Part shown: positions 20,055-32,625 of the stretch, one piece after another
How positions within the stretch are numbered: the stretch's first letter is position 1
How the letters are laid out: every line of letters starts with the position of its first letter
Assembly (NCBI GenBank): GCA_036940085.1
Contig: JALLBK010000105.1
Span: forward strand, 1 to 64,000
DNA from: Discostella pseudostelligera
Lineage: Eukaryota; Bacillariophyta; Thalassiosirophyceae; Thalassiosirales; Thalassiosiraceae
Reading direction: 5' to 3'
DNA length: 64,000 nucleotides
Notes under the pieces: model-generated
The model's input: the letters and a program-made list of their open reading frames with translations, nothing else
Database searches by the model: none
Told to the model about the DNA's origin: nothing
Made by a program: the position numbers and the translations under genes

Positions 20055-22554
20055 TTACCAGAGACAATGTTCCCGACAAAGCATCGGCAAAATTGCCTCT
20101 AATCCAACTTCATCATGTGGTCCCGACTCCGTAACATTCACATTCTCGGTCGTTCCGCTTGGGCATTTGATATTTAATGAGACGAACTTCCCTGTTGCTG
20201 TATCAAGCGTCCCATCGGCTGATGCTCTACCGCAATCATCGCAATACCACCACTTTTCATCTTTGTCGGCCCATGGAGGAAATGGCAAGCATGACATGGA
20301 TGCGCATGCGCTACAAGGATTGGTCTCGCCATCTCCTGAGAATAGTACAATGCTCGATGCAATGATGCCCACCATGCAAACGATAAGACCCACGGAGCGT
20401 AGCATTAGAAGTCGGCACTTTTGAAAGCAGTGACGCTGGGCTCCAAAGAACTTGAGTGAGACTTCTTGTATCGTACCCAATCCGCACAGAAAGCCGTAGA
20501 TCATGCCACCAATGTGTGTGAAATTGTCAATGAACGGTGCAAACCCGATGATGCAATTTAACAAAATGTCCAGGAACAGCACGATCAGCACCCTTGCGTT
20601 GCTCAATCTCGCTCCACGTCCGTTGACAAACTCATTAAACAAGAGATTCCAGTTCATCATGATATCCTGGAGAAAAAGAAGGCGGAAATGAGCTAAATAA
20701 TGCCAATCAACCGCTTGAAAATGACTTGTTAAGAAAAGAACTCACGGATATGCATGCTCCGATCAACCCAAAGATGCCACCACTGGCACCCACTGTAATA
20801 TACTCTGGCAAGAAGATTGCACTCAAGACCGTGCCTCCGACTGCTGGCACGACGAAGAATACAACTGTGGGGAAGAAGCCGTGCATATTCTCTACAGCTC
20901 TCCCTACAAACCAAAGCGCCAACATGTTCAGGACGAAGTGGATAAGTCCTGCGTGCAGTACCATCGGGCTGACCAATCTCCATACCTCCTCCTGTACGAC
21001 AATCAAGTATGAATCCTTTGCTCCCAGGCGCAACAGTGTTTCTGCACTTGGGCCGATCATGGGGTTGACAGATAGGGGCTCAAATTTCCAATCATTCAAA
21101 AGTACTGTGCAGGTGTGAGATGAACCGAGAGCCAAAACACACACTTTGGTTACTGTTCAGATACTTACTCGATGTGAACATCATTGCAGAGCAACATGAC
21201 ACAAGCATAAAAGTGAACCATGGGCGGTTAAGACCCTCCGATTTCGTGGCCTCGTAGTCACCCCATGCGAGGTACGGCTGTTTATTCGACCGTCTCCACG
21301 CAGCATCTTCAGCCCATTCAATATCAAGTTTCACCCCGCTCAGATGTGCATACAATCCCAATATTCCCCAAGGTCTGGACATTCCGTACCTTTTCCGTCT
21401 CTTCTCCCTCGCGAATTGAAAATCGCGTAGTCGGCGTGCTAATGTGGGTGGCATGAACGATGTCCCACGCCAATCAGCGGATATTTGTCCAGCAATCTCC
21501 CGGAGACGTTTCTCCATCTCTTCCGGTGGTGCGTTTGGTTGCACTGTAGGGAATTCCTTGTTTATCTGATTACGTTCGCTCCAGGATTCCTTTTTACGCT
21601 TTGCGTCATCATACCCTAGTATCATTTTGGCATTGGTAGGGATCATGTTGCCATGTTCATCACGGACTGTGTCACTTACTGTGCTAATGGATTCATCACC
21701 TTTGATGGTATCATCAGTGTTCTTCTTCTCCGCACCAGACTGACGCCGATATTTCAAGTACTTGTTCAAGTCGGTTGCAGACATATCAGATTCAATGGTG
21801 AAACTGGCAGACAAATTTTGAAGGCAATGAGAGTCAACGATCGTGTCGCCATCATCTGCCGAGCTATTATTGATTGCGAGGTAGGAGTAAACATATGAGA
21901 AAGTGTTGTCCGCAAGAGCGGAACGCGGACCGAAGGAGACCATAAATTATCAACTTACAACATGAGACCCACTTGCATCGCATACAAATCATTTTCTGTT
22001 TCCTCAGTCAATCGCTCATTTTTTCCATCACTGTCATCATCTTGCATTTTTGATTCTTCGTTCACAGACATCATGCTATCACTCCTTGATGGTCCGATTG
22101 AACTTAATATGTCCCACATGGGGATTGATGATTGACTACGCTGCGATTGATGTCTAGTGGCTTTGCTTTTTGTACTCTTTTTACGAAAGGAGAATGTTTT
22201 GTCGATGTCCCATGATGGAGTTGACAAATAATTTTGCTCGACATCAACGCTGTCTCTTATGTTCAATGATGCACGGTTTCTTTGGTCGTAGGAGGATGTG
22301 CTCCGTCTTGTGTTTCCCACTCTTGGCGTCATTGTTGTATCTGACATTAGAGTAACTCCGTGTATATCAGTTGAGCCCGACGAGCCAGCGCCTTGTGCAT
22401 TCCCAATCGGTGCTCGCATTCCACTTGCATTATTTGTGTTTGTCGAACTCCGGACCGGGGGAGAGAGCGTCGACAGCAGAGAATCATCGTGAGGCAGGGT
22501 TAGCGGCGGGTCTGCATACGTGCTTCCTGGAGATAGTGGAGACGGACGCGTCAT
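20055..22554 (-). CDS. Rhomboid-family intramembrane serine protease with long N-terminus and Cys-rich tail
   Basis: Four exons (22554..21959, 21863..21169, 21104..20746, 20666..20055) with introns of 95, 64 and 79 nt give about 753 residues. The catalytic Ser is in TVGASGGIFGLIGA (about residue 536) and the catalytic His is in FTHIGGMIYGF (about 601). HAGLIHFVLNMLALWFVG is the conserved H-x-x-x-x-H-x-x-x-N helix. About 400 residues of low-complexity, probably cytosolic sequence precede the membrane domain. After it a Cys-rich segment (NPCSACASMSCLPFPPW...WWYCDDCG) may be a small metal-binding or disulphide domain. Splice phases 2, 1 and 0 all keep frame. The first M-like codon at 22566 is TTG; the ATG at 22554 is used. 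Three E2F-like boxes lie 200-290 bp upstream. Confidence 0.88.
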
Positions 22555-23109
22555 TGTGTTGGTCAATTCACCATCAAATCTGTTATCGCTTCATTTCAAT
22601 TGATAGGTAGAGGAAGGTTGATATCTACTGCTCGAGCCGTGGGCATATCTAGGTAGACTGAGATGGGTATGGTGGAGGGAATCGCAAATTGCAGCATCCT
22701 TTCTCCTTTTGAGAACCAACGAGAAAGATTGCCGAACCTTTCTCTAATTTAGTAGGATTATTCGGCGGGAAGCTTCGCGCGGAGATATTGGGTTTTGGCG
22801 GGAAAGGGCGGCGGGGGGATTTCGGATGTTTGGCGGGAAAGTGCCGGCTTGTTCCGACTTCCGACGATGAACAGCGATGAACGAGAGATGCATCGAGCTG
22901 AAGCTGAAGAGGTGATAGTATGAAACAGTTGTTGGTCAATACTCAATTCACCCTACTATGAGAAGTTAATATCTTATTACCGTCTCTCACTGAGAGGTAG
23001 TTTGTGCGATCTTGCAAGCATGAGCAGGCATCGTCGCTTGGAGGGTTTAAGTAACTCCTACGAGAGGAGGAACATCCAGCTTCGTCTCAACTCAACTCAC
23101 TCTTTCAAT
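22555..23109. promoter_or_regulatory. Rhomboid promoter with three E2F-like boxes
   Basis: TTCGGCGGGAAG (22761-22772), TTTTGGCGGGAAAG (22793-22806) and TTTGGCGGGAAAG (22829-22841) are spaced about 35 bp apart. The rest of the 555 bp, up to the 3' end of MetAP2, holds no gene I can support. Confidence 0.55.
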
Positions 23110-24873
<1,764 letters not shown>

Positions 24874-25184
24874 GGTGTTGTTGACTGTGTCGCCGGTATC
24901 GATATTGTTGCATAGATAGTGATGAATCGATGCATCGAGCATCGATTCGATGGTCAATGGTGATGGTGGAGAAGGACAGACAGGAAGCCAGACAGACGGA
25001 TTCATATTTCGGCGGGAGAGCCTACGTTTTGGCGGGAGAGTATTGTGCTCCTAACTGTTTTGGCGGGAAGGTTGGTGGAGCGACTGACAGACGTTCCACC
25101 TGCTCGTTGTCACCTCCATCGCCACCGCCATCCACCGACCGCCGACCGCAGCCAACCATCATCTCATTATTCATTAATTGATTC
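24874..25184. promoter_or_regulatory. Divergent promoter of MetAP2 and the 416-residue gene, three E2F-like boxes
   Basis: TTTCGGCGGGAGAG (25007-25020), TTTTGGCGGGAGAG (25027-25040) and TTTTGGCGGGAAG (25058-25070) lie in a 65-bp cluster. GACAGAC units are at about 24975-24997. Confidence 0.55.
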
Positions 25185-26435
25185 ATGTCATTGTCAATGA
25201 CCATGAACAACCCAGAGAGTTCCAAACCAGTACCATCGTCGGTGCAGCTCGATGGCTTCGCTCCCGCCACTGGATCGGGTGCTGGCTCTTCGTCCATGTC
25301 GGTGCCCGTGGCCGTGGCGGTGATCGCGTCGTCAGCAGCAGCAGCAGCAGCAGCCTCCTCTGCCGCTGGAGGCGGAGGCGGAGGGGGTGCTGCTGGGGCT
25401 GGGCTGTCATCCAACTCCGCAGCCGCCGCCACCACTACAGCAGTTGCAACGACAACAGCATCAGCAACAACGTCTGCTGTTGCAACCACACAAACGAAAC
25501 GTGCCAAGAAAAGAGGTGGGCAGGGGGTGGGTGGTGGCGGCGGCGGCGGTGGTGCTGCTTCAACTACTACTGCCGCGGCACGAGCCTCCACCTCGGCAGA
25601 AGATTATGACTTCTCCGAAGAAACCGTCTTACGTCCCCTCTCGGACGTCGGGTCCAACTTCGAACCAATCAACCTACCGCAAATTCAACTCCGTCTCAAG
25701 AATCTATTGGAACAGCTACCGAAAGATCTTCCGGAGGTACCCCCCAACGAATTAACAACGAGCGATACCAACAAGAATAATGCCACTTCATCATCGGACG
25801 GTGATCTTTACACCACCATTAAATCATTCGCTTCCACACTACAAATCACAATTGAAGAATACAACCTACTAATCTCCCTTGTTTCCTCGGCGACATACAA
25901 ATGGGGAGTCGATCGATCGGGGGCATCCCAACAGAATTTAGCAGTAATGAGTGCCGAATTACAACAATGTCAGGATGTCATTTCGAATGTGGTTTCGGCA
26001 CGGTTGAGCAATGTATTGTGTCCTGCTGTGGATGTACTTATTGGAGAAGTGGAGGTGGTGAGAGGAGGAGTAGGAGGAGGAGAGACGAATGCTAGTAGTA
26101 GTATAGGAGATGGACAAGCGCTGGAGATGGATGCATCAGGCTCTGCTATCGCACACGCTGCGAAACGGATAAAATTGAATGATGATCGACTGCAAAGCAA
26201 CAACACCAACAACAAAAATGCACATCTAAACGAACGACGAATCAATCACTACACCCGCCCGCTCGTAGACCCCTCCTACGTTCATTTATGTCATTGTATC
26301 CTTGCACGGAATGCTCCTCTCATTCGACATGCGGTAGCGACATCGATTCACACCGCTCATCGTGTGATTGGAGATTATATGAAGGCGATGAAGAAAGATA
26401 CGAGTCATGATGCTGGCAAGGGTGGATATTATTAG
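25185..26435 (+). CDS. Unknown protein with Gly/Ala/Thr-rich N-terminus and helical C-terminal half
   Basis: The ATG at 25185 gives 416 residues in one exon. Residues 1-130 are Ala/Gly/Ser/Thr-rich with a basic AKKRGG patch. From about 145 the sequence becomes well structured (LRPLSDVGSNFEPINLPQI; LKNLLEQLPKDLPEVPPNE; TLQITIEEYNLLISLV). A second block, RPLVDPSYVHLCHCILARN, precedes IRHAVATSIHTAHRVI. I recognise no family. Divergent E2F-like boxes shared with MetAP2 suggest growth-linked expression, which is inference. Confidence 0.65.
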   Translation: MSLSMTMNNPESSKPVPSSVQLDGFAPATGSGAGSSSMSVPVAVAVIASSAAAAAAASSAAGGGGGGGAAGAGLSSNSAAAATTTAVATTTASATTSAVATTQTKRAKKRGGQGVGGGGGGGGAASTTTAAARASTSAEDYDFSEETVLRPLSDVGSNFEPINLPQIQLRLKNLLEQLPKDLPEVPPNELTTSDTNKNNATSSSDGDLYTTIKSFASTLQITIEEYNLLISLVSSATYKWGVDRSGASQQNLAVMSAELQQCQDVISNVVSARLSNVLCPAVDVLIGEVEVVRGGVGGGETNASSSIGDGQALEMDASGSAIAHAAKRIKLNDDRLQSNNTNNKNAHLNERRINHYTRPLVDPSYVHLCHCILARNAPLIRHAVATSIHTAHRVIGDYMKAMKKDTSHDAGKGGYY

Positions 26436-27036
26436 AGAGAGTCCATATTATGATATCTAGTTTAAGAGATTATAATGATGGATTCTCTGTTGAGCATGGC
26501 ATTGATTTCCCTTTGCGCCTTCTTTGTGAGGAGGAGGAACGGGGACTAACTCTCCAGAGGAGGTCATACATCAACGGGTGCACCGTAAGAGGTTTCAAGT
26601 GCCTCGGCTTCTTATCGTGAGTCATCCACCTCCACATGGCAGGGTGGTCAAAGTGCCTCCACGTGGCTGGTGAGTCGATACACCTCCACGTGGCTGGGTG
26701 AGTCAATGGCATCTAGTGCCACGTGGCAGGGTGCACCTTGCTTGCTACTCCTACTCGTAGGCGTCGTAGTCGTAGGCGTCACCAAATCAACATCGCCATC
26801 ACAACAGCAATCATCCAATCATCCAATCAATCCAATCAATCCAATCAATCCAATCTGAGAGGATTGAGGCAAGGAGTGCCGTTCCGAAAGATTGATACTG
26901 CCGCTCGGTTATGCGTGGTTGACAGTATCGGCGTTGGTGTTTGAGTTAGGTTGAGGCGCCGTCAATGTCACGTCGGCATTTCATAGCGGATTCATAGGGA
27001 GAAGATAGTGCTAGGTAGTGTAGGATTTAGAGTACG
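26436..27036. promoter_or_regulatory. PDAT upstream region with G-box tandem array and CCAAT repeat
   Basis: CCACGTGG occurs at 26659-26666, 26686-26693 and 26719-26726, plus CCACATGG at about 26632. Each lies in a related 25-30 bp unit containing GGC(A/T)GG and GTGAGTC. At about 26808-26856 there are tandem CCAATCAAT/CCAATCATC units. No gene is visible. Confidence 0.55.
26808..26856. repeat. CCAATCAAT tandem repeat
   Basis: About five copies of an 8-10 bp CCAATCAAT/CCAATCATC unit, each with a CCAAT-box core, lie about 180 bp upstream of the PDAT start codon. Confidence 0.8.
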
Positions 27037-30000
27037 ATGATGGGTCGATCTACAGTGGCAGTGATTTTAACAATAATATTATTGCTTAACTGCTGTGCAC
27101 TGCTGAATGGTGACAATGCAGTCGGTGATAGTTCTGGAGGTCCGGTCATCATTGAAGTTGAAGAGCAGACATCTGCTTATGGAAATAATGATAATGGCAA
27201 CACAGCATCATTGAGCAATGCCCAACGAAGAGACAATATAATTGAAGGAGCAGCAACATTCAGTTCGCATGAAACGAGCAATCGACCAAGAGTGACACTC
27301 TTGGGGCTAGATGATTTATTGAACCTTGAACGGAGTGGTATTGTCGGTTTGGGTAATGATTTCAACTATGACACTACGGACCATGATGCTGGCGTACCTT
27401 CAAGATTGAACTACAATCAATTGCATGCCGATGATATGATTGAAGATAGCATATATGATCCCTTTTCTGCCGATGTTTCATGTATAGAAGAAAGCAGCGG
27501 AGAAGATGGTGGCAGTGGCGCAAATTGCTGGCGTCCACCTGACAGTACAGTGGAAGAAGAGATTATTCAGGTTGGGTCGGACTGCGAAGATAATGCATCA
27601 AAGTCTGCAGGATTGGAGACTCTCGCATGGGGATATGGAGGTATTGACCCAGATGATGGAATAAATGAAGTTCAAAGAGAGCTAGAACAGCTAGAACAGC
27701 ACAATTCCGAAGGTAATATTGGCGAAACGAAAGCAAGCGAGCATGAACAGCAGCAATGCAAAGCATCTACGGATGTTCTAGCACCTCCAAAGATAGAGAA
27801 AGATGTTGATAGCCGCCAGTGTGAAGCAACCAAGAGTAAATTTGTTGACAAGCATTGGGGAAGTGATATCAATATTCTTAAGATGCGTGATCAATTGAGA
27901 GGACGTCGCGGGAAGTACTGGGACGTGGAAGACACAGTAGAAGCACCAAATCGAGAAAATTTGTTGCCTCACTCTAAGACGGAAGCGGAAAAACAAAAGC
28001 CTGGATCTAGCGCCAAAGATAGACGGCCGCCTGTGTTTCTTATGCCTGGATTAGCATCGACGCGTTTAGTGTCATGGAAACACAAGCCCTGTCCGCAGAA
28101 TCCATTGTTATCAGATATTAAAATGTTGGACTATGTGTGGCTAAATATGAATCTACTACTACAAATGGCTACCATTGATGCAAGATGCTGGAACGAGTGC
28201 ATGACGCTGGGGAAGTATCAATCAGATTATGACGGCGCTGACGATGGCGACAATGATGAAGTGAACAAAGCACGTGGCTGTAAACTCCGTCCTGACGAAG
28301 GACTTGATAGCATATCTTCGCTAGCTCCCGGTTCTATCTCATCCAATTTCTTAGTTGGGGGTACGAACACTGTTTACGCTTGGCTGATACAATGGCTGGC
28401 AGATAATCTTGGATACGACGTGACCAGTATTGTTGCACTGCCTTATGATTGGAGGCTTTCGCCTGAGAAGATGGAGTCAAGGTAAGATTAAGTCTCTTCG
28501 ATTCCGTCGAAACACTGAATGTTACTAATATAATTCATTTTCAATTGCAATCAAGAGATGGATTTTTGACGCTTACAAGGCGAAAGATTGAGGCAGCCGT
28601 GGAGTCAAATGGGCAGCCTGGAATCATGGTAGCCCACTCTGTGAGTATTGTTCCATGCTGCTATACCTTGGGATCTGTTTTCGTTTCTAATCCATACTTG
28701 CTCATTCTAATTACACGAAAGATGGGAAACAATGTTTTCCGCTATTTTCTTGAGTGGTTGAGAGTTCAAATGAGGGAGGAAGCATACGAACGGTTTGTGG
28801 AACATGCTGAACTCACTACGTCAGTACAGCCAACAACTAGAGCAGTGGGATGGGGGCCAATCTTGTGGAGAAGACGCACTTTTCGACTTGCGAACAACGC
28901 TGAAGTTGATGCTGACATGTTAGGGACGGCCGAGAACGAAATTCCAGGTGATTCCTCTCTGCATGATTTGGCAGGATTATTTGAGGTTAAAGAACATCCT
29001 GCTCCTTTATCATTGCAGCAGAACAACGATGGCGAAGAAACTGGTCTTGATGAGAGCACATACAGAAAATTTCCACAGTTGTACGAGTTAGCGAAGGTTG
29101 AAGGAGACATGAACTGGATTGCGTGGTTAGATAAGCATATTTGGACCTATGTTGGTCTCGCTGCTCCTTTGCTTGGTGCACCTGGACCTCTGCGTTCAGT
29201 TTTGAGTGGTGAGAACATGGGACTTCCATTCACCCATGAAGAGTGAGTTTGATGACTTTCATCGTATTCATATCAATATGCATGACACTCAATTGCTTCC
29301 GTCTATTTCCAACGTAATGCGAAGGGCTCGTGGCTTGGAACTTTGTGAGTACAAGAAGTACTGTCAATGATTTGCATTTTGGATCCAGATTGGCTAAACA
29401 ACATTCCATGTCATTATACCAGCATTTGGTTCCACCACTACCGTCAATCCTATTTCAACTAAAATGGGGTGAGTTCGTTGAATGAGCGTTCTCATTTATG
29501 GTGAATTGGGCTCGTTCAACTGATACCTCAACCTCAAACTCGTGATTGCTGTCTATTTTGCACCTCTCTGTATCAAGGTTTTGTGATGGCGACAAAGTTG
29601 ACTCCAGAAAAGGTCGGAGACGAAGAGCAAACAAACATGAAAAGAATAGCAGTCTAGCTTGTTTAGAAGAAATAGTAACTGGAATCGAGTCAGCTTACAC
29701 CACTGAAGATCAATGGAAGGAGTTTCCTGCTCTTCGATTGTTGTTGAAAGATCGAGTTGATTTTGACTCGGCTTTCGCCACCATTCGCGTTGACAGAGAA
29801 TTTTGCATTGAAAATGAAAAGTCCCCGTGCAATAATCAGACTACCATCGACTTCGGCCCATCCGATATCATGAGTGGTCACATATTTGATCGGTTTAGTA
29901 GCATATGGCGGGAGAAAGGTGATCCACTCAGGGTGAAATTAGACCAATTGCGCCAGTCATGGTGGCATGGGAGTGTTCCTAACATGCTCGAGACAACGCC

Positions 30001-30910
30001 GGAGCGGCCTCACATCAAACATGTGATCATGGTGAGTATTTTCAAGTGCTGCTTCATTTTTGCCATACCGATATGTCATGCTTTAATCGACTTCTTTATG
30101 CGATAGGCCTATGGCGTTGATGTCGCAACAGAAGTGGGATATGTCTATAAGAAAACAGATCGGGCCGATGCAAATGCTGGCAACACCACGAAGAAGGAGA
30201 AATATGATGGAGTGCCGTCTTTGACCAATGTTATCTGGGAGGAACCTCGGGGACGGCTCGTATCAGAGTCGCAGGTGTCGGAACCTACTTCTTTCACAGA
30301 TACTTTGCTATTCAAGAAGAAAGAGAAGCGACGGCCACTTCGAATAGCTCCTGATGAAACAACTTCGTGGCTTCACCATAGCGGTGATGGTACCATTCCA
30401 TACATCTCGCTCATGTGGGCACACACTTGGCTCCTTCATGCAACAAGAGCTATGCGGAGCTTGAACTCCACTGAAGGAGAAAGAATCAGCAATCCGAAAA
30501 ATGCATTAGATTCCATTAGAGTTAGCCATCGTCCAAAGGGAGGCAATGAGTGGATGGATGGGTACGGAGCTGAACCGATGGGCAACAACAACGAGGAGTC
30601 GCGTACCATCGACGGTGATACTGGAACTTCACATCCGCATGGTACTAAATACAAACCGAAAATGGTGCGCTTTGAAGCAAACGGCAGAAGTCGTTCGACT
30701 GGAATGGAGTATACCACGACAGTGATTGAAGCGATAGGGGTGGAGCACAAGGAAACAACGAGGTGAGTTTCTCATAATGTCATGTTCTCATTTGTCTTGT
30801 GTACATCGTCTGACTGCACAACTATTATGTTGAATAGAAATTACGATATACTTGCTGCGGCATTCACTGATGTTTTGAAGAACTTGCATGACGACTACGG
30901 GTTAATATGA
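27037..30910 (+). CDS. PDAT: Phospholipid:diacylglycerol acyltransferase (LCAT family)
   Basis: PDAT moves an acyl chain from a phospholipid to diacylglycerol to make triacylglycerol. Eight exons: 27037..28481, 28556..28640, 28722..29242, 29325..29344, 29423..29468, 29578..30031, 30107..30762, 30838..30910. All junctions keep frame, giving 1099 residues. An N-terminal hydrophobic segment (about 6-24) is a signal peptide or anchor; an acidic linker follows to about 330. The LCAT core begins RPPVFLMPGLASTRLVSW, with lid-loop Cys and WL. The Ser nucleophile in AHSMGN (about Ser510) is split by intron 2 just after the Ser codon. Asp is in HHSGDGTIPYISL (about Asp951), and His is in GVEHKETTRNYDIL (about His1071). 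It is longer than plant PDAT (about 670 residues) because of N-terminal and internal inserts. Exon 4 is only 20 nt. Confidence 0.9.
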
Positions 30911-32625
30911 TGAATTATTGTCATGAGTATTACCTGTGCTAGATGCATCGGGGAACAGTTCTTTGCCGCCTCCACAATCAATCATTCATTCATCCTGCGA
31001 CGTGATTGATGGTTATTTCGATCGGAAATGAGGCCGTCTACCGGTTTGTAAGAATCCAGATGGCTAGGGTAGGCGCAGATGTGGTCGCTGCTCGAGGAAT
31101 GATTGTTGTGACAAGCCAAAAAAAATGTCGATGAAGGCCAGCCGGTAGTGTACAGAGCGCCATCGCATTGTGAGAATCGTCAAGGTTCATAGGTACAATA
31201 GTTTGACGCAGAACGGATAGGTGCTAGAACTTGATAGTTGATAGGACATATTCGACAATTGATGCTCGAACCCAACCTTCTCTCCCCTGGCTGCTTCATC
31301 ATGGCTGGTTGTTGCGTTGGGTCGCTTCTTTGTAGTTCCTGTATGGCAATTGTTGCATAACTTCTACGCAGCCACGGCCTTGTTACCTCTATTCTCTGTC
31401 ATGCTCGTGCTCAACCCTCGCTCAACACTATCGGTATTTATGCAGCAACTTCCGTTCGAGAGAGGGTCTCAACTTCAGACTTTATCCGGATGTCTCCATG
31501 ATTGTCACTGCTGGCTACTTGGTGAATTATCTCTCAGTACAGACGACAACGACGACATAGCCATAACATCACTACCCTACCTAGGTAGATCAGTATTGTT
31601 GATGTTGATGACGTCGATAACGATAATGACGCGGACGATGCTTTCGCCGCCACCATCCCAACTGCTGCCGGCGAGACACTGCTACACCCGTAGAAATGGC
31701 AAGGGCCACTAAATCTCCCAAGACCAAACCTGTATCAACAGTCAGGCGCCGTGGCTATGAATGGATGAGGCGCCCTACGATACCCTGCGACGTTGGCGGC
31801 CCGCAATGGTCCATGATGTGGTCCATGTCCATGATGTTGTTGATGAGGTCCATGGTCGGCCGGCCGGCGGTGTTGGTGCCGAAGGCACCTTCGACGGACA
31901 GAGGGAGAGGAGTGCATCACCGACGATGGACAGACTGAGCCATCTGGTTTCGGCTTCGACGGACAGACACTTTGGCGGGAAGAGTTGCAGTCTCTCTCTC
32001 TAGATACTTTTGTCCCAAAGGAGGGAGCAACAAAATGCATGTTCAACAATCTGTCCATCGTCCGTCTCGTCGGGATGACCGCACGTTCCTGGGTTCCACG
32101 TCATCCCCCCAGCCAAGCAGCACGCTGTACAAAGCCAACGCCAAAGCCGACGCCGACGCCGACGACGGCGAATGCAACAATGGTAGCATAGGAGCCGATG
32201 CATTAGACCCGCTCAATGGTGATTATGAATTGATCTGAATTAATGTAAGTCTTCGGAGCCGTGTGTGTGTGTGTGTGTGGGGGGGGGGGGCTGGCCGTTT
32301 GGTCTGGGAGCCACAAGTTTGCGCAGAGCCAGAGCTTGGCTTGCATGCCCATGATGTTGTGTCGGTGCAATCTGGTGTGCAATGCAGCAGTTCAATTTGA
32401 TTGGCAAAGTTTACATCTCTGTGACGATTCATACCATGCTAATTCCTATTGCCATGAAGGATTCACAATTCTCAAATTCAGTCTGAGAGATAATTAGCAA
32501 TGCCGATCGATCAGCTTGAGTGGACTCGATTATTATGTATACAAAAATGCTCCTAACAACTCAATGATTGTTATTGCCTTTCACTTTCAACAGTATCAAC
32601 AATACAAACTGATAACACCGCAACA
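30911..32625. other. 1.7-kb spacer between PDAT and MetH, no supported gene
   Basis: Open frames here (for example 31317-31712) begin at TTG or lie in repetitive DNA and show no protein-like pattern. Visible elements are ACGGACAGA motifs at 31891-31902 and 31956-31968, an E2F-like TTTGGCGGGAAG at 31971-31982, and a (GT)n-G(11) tract at about 32260-32291. A short gene with introns cannot be ruled out. Confidence 0.5.
32260..32291. repeat. GT microsatellite followed by an 11-12 G run
   Basis: About nine GT units run directly into a G homopolymer, about 340 bp upstream of the MetH start codon. Confidence 0.85.

Noticed and set aside
26808..26856. CRISPR-like direct repeats
   Set aside because: Units are 8-10 bp without spacers, in a eukaryotic promoter; it is a simple tandem repeat.
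31317..31712. 131-codon open frame in the spacer before MetH
   Set aside because: It opens at TTG, shows no domain or splice support, and lies in a region with overlapping open frames on both strands.
31696..31938. Basic ATG-started frame (MARATKSPKTKP...) suggestive of a histone-like tail
   Set aside because: The sequence after the first 20 residues is a Met-rich translation of CCATGG/CATGAT repeats with no histone fold.
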